This document shows, piece after piece, positions 63,269 through 64,000 of a DNA stretch of 64,000 nucleotides. The stretch lies in NCBI GenBank assembly GCA_964036045.1, contig OZ038383.1, positions 109,341,188 to 109,405,187 on the forward strand. Reading direction: 5' to 3'. A model generated the notes under the pieces. That model ran no database searches. It saw nothing but the letters and a program-made list of their open reading frames with translations, and was not told the origin of the DNA. Positions within the stretch are counted from its first letter, which is position 1, and each line of letters opens with the position of its first letter. Position numbers and translations under genes: made by a program. The DNA is from Eutreptiella sp. 'Long Island Sound 2002'. Taxonomy: Eukaryota > Euglenozoa > Euglenophyceae > Eutreptiales > Eutreptiaceae.

Positions 63269-64000
63269 GGATTGCAATCGCTGATCAGGAGCAAGTCAGC
63301 AGGGGTTACAGGCGGAAGGGGCACAGCAGGGGCCGGTCCTGGTAGGGACCTTCTTTATGGTAGCAGAGGCGTACCTGCTGCCCCTACCTGCCGCCGCCCC
63401 GGGGACTTGGGCCCCTATGATCCCTGCCCAAGTACGCCCCGGGTGCGTATTGTGGACTCGGTGGAGACCACGCCGGAGATTGGAGCCAGAGAAGAGCCGA
63501 GACGCTCAGGAGCATGGCGAACTCCGGAAGTTGAAGCCCGAAGAGAAGTACAACGTTCGGGAAGAGGAGGACTTGACATGGAGGACCTGGTCTCCATGTG
63601 TGAGTGTCGCTGCCGAAAGGCATGCAACCTCCGCTCCGCCGCGGAGGACTCTGAGGAGACCTGCCATTCAGGCAGCAGTGGAGGACGGGCCCGGCGCTAC
63701 CGGAAGCGCGGGTCACCCAAGCCCGCGGCAGGGGACGCCGGGGCTATGGATACGGACCCCAGCCCGGTCAGGCTGTGGGACTCCGAGGGGCACTCCGAGG
63801 GCTTTCAGACAGCCTATGAGCAACCTTCGGAGTCGGAGGAGACGGCCAGACTGCCCACAAGGGCAAACACGGCCCCAGAACCCAGCCTGGAGCATGACGC
63901 CGAGGCGTTGGAGAGGCCCGCCAGAGCCAGAATGGCGTCTGTGGCCCGGCACACGGAGCCAACGCGGGATAGCATGGACGACACACCCATGGCGGAGGAG
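63269..64000 (+). CDS. Partial open frame running off the right edge
   Basis: 244 codons without a stop from after the TGA at 63266-63268 to the window end. The first in-frame ATG is at 63583 (MEDLVSMCECRCRKACN). Upstream it is Gly/Arg/Pro-rich (TPRVRIVDSVETTPEIGARE, RREVQRSGRGG). Downstream it is rich in Ser/Glu/Pro with MDTDPSPVRLWDSEGHSEG, YEQPSESEETARLP and MASVARHTEP. The Cys cluster CECRCRKAC could bind metal. A disordered, acidic and Pro-rich start resembles the N-terminus of a retroelement gag (compare 45405), but no domain is complete inside the window. Minus-strand ORFs here are shadows. Confidence 0.5.

Overview
Eukaryotic nuclear DNA, most likely from a repeat-rich protist or alga. 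No prokaryotic signals (operons, ribosome binding sites) are visible. Instead there are spliceosomal-type intron borders, a chromodomain retrotransposon, a LINE with RNase H, PIF/Harbinger-like and hAT-like DNA transposons, tyrosine-recombinase retroelements, MITEs and many minisatellites. The species cannot be fixed from the sequence. I see no rRNA, no credible tRNA gene, no CRISPR array and no clear housekeeping gene. Almost all recognisable coding sequence belongs to mobile elements, and most of it is broken.

Layout. 0-4.6 kb: repeats and two small ORFs. 4.6-6.4 kb: 3' part of a LINE with a decayed RNase H. 7-12.1 kb: a minus-strand, intron-containing coding remnant whose introns resemble each other, interrupted by a 2-kb foldback element. 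15.2-18.6 kb: a PIF/Harbinger-like element with an intact 495-aa DDE transposase ending in a zinc cluster. Shortened relatives lie at 22, 27, 34, 35 and 41 kb. 23.6-24.0, 32.4-33.5 and 43.0-43.4 kb: a MITE family. 24.0-29.4 and 30.6-32.4 kb: two retroelements with domain order gag, tyrosine recombinase, and (first copy) RT and RNase H. 35-45 kb: degenerate repeats and G/C homopolymers.

45.3-60.1 kb is the best-resolved part. A Ty3/gypsy chromovirus carries gag, protease, an unusual methyltransferase-like domain, RT, RNase H, integrase and a chromodomain. It is interrupted twice: by a 5.5-kb LTR element with 485-bp LTRs and a GTGGA target duplication, and by a 1.8-kb hAT-like element with an 8-bp target duplication. 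Removing each insert plus one target copy restores the chromovirus reading frame exactly. The nested LTR element encodes no RT or integrase that I can recognise.

The most unusual biology is: (i) the NPPFS methyltransferase-like domain between protease and RT in the chromovirus; (ii) a second, different copy of that domain inside a small Harbinger-like element, fused in frame to the transposase zinc cluster; (iii) the gag-recombinase-RT order; (iv) repeated intron-like sequences in the 6.5-12 kb gene remnant. The window ends inside a 244-codon open frame (63269-64000) that continues past the right edge.
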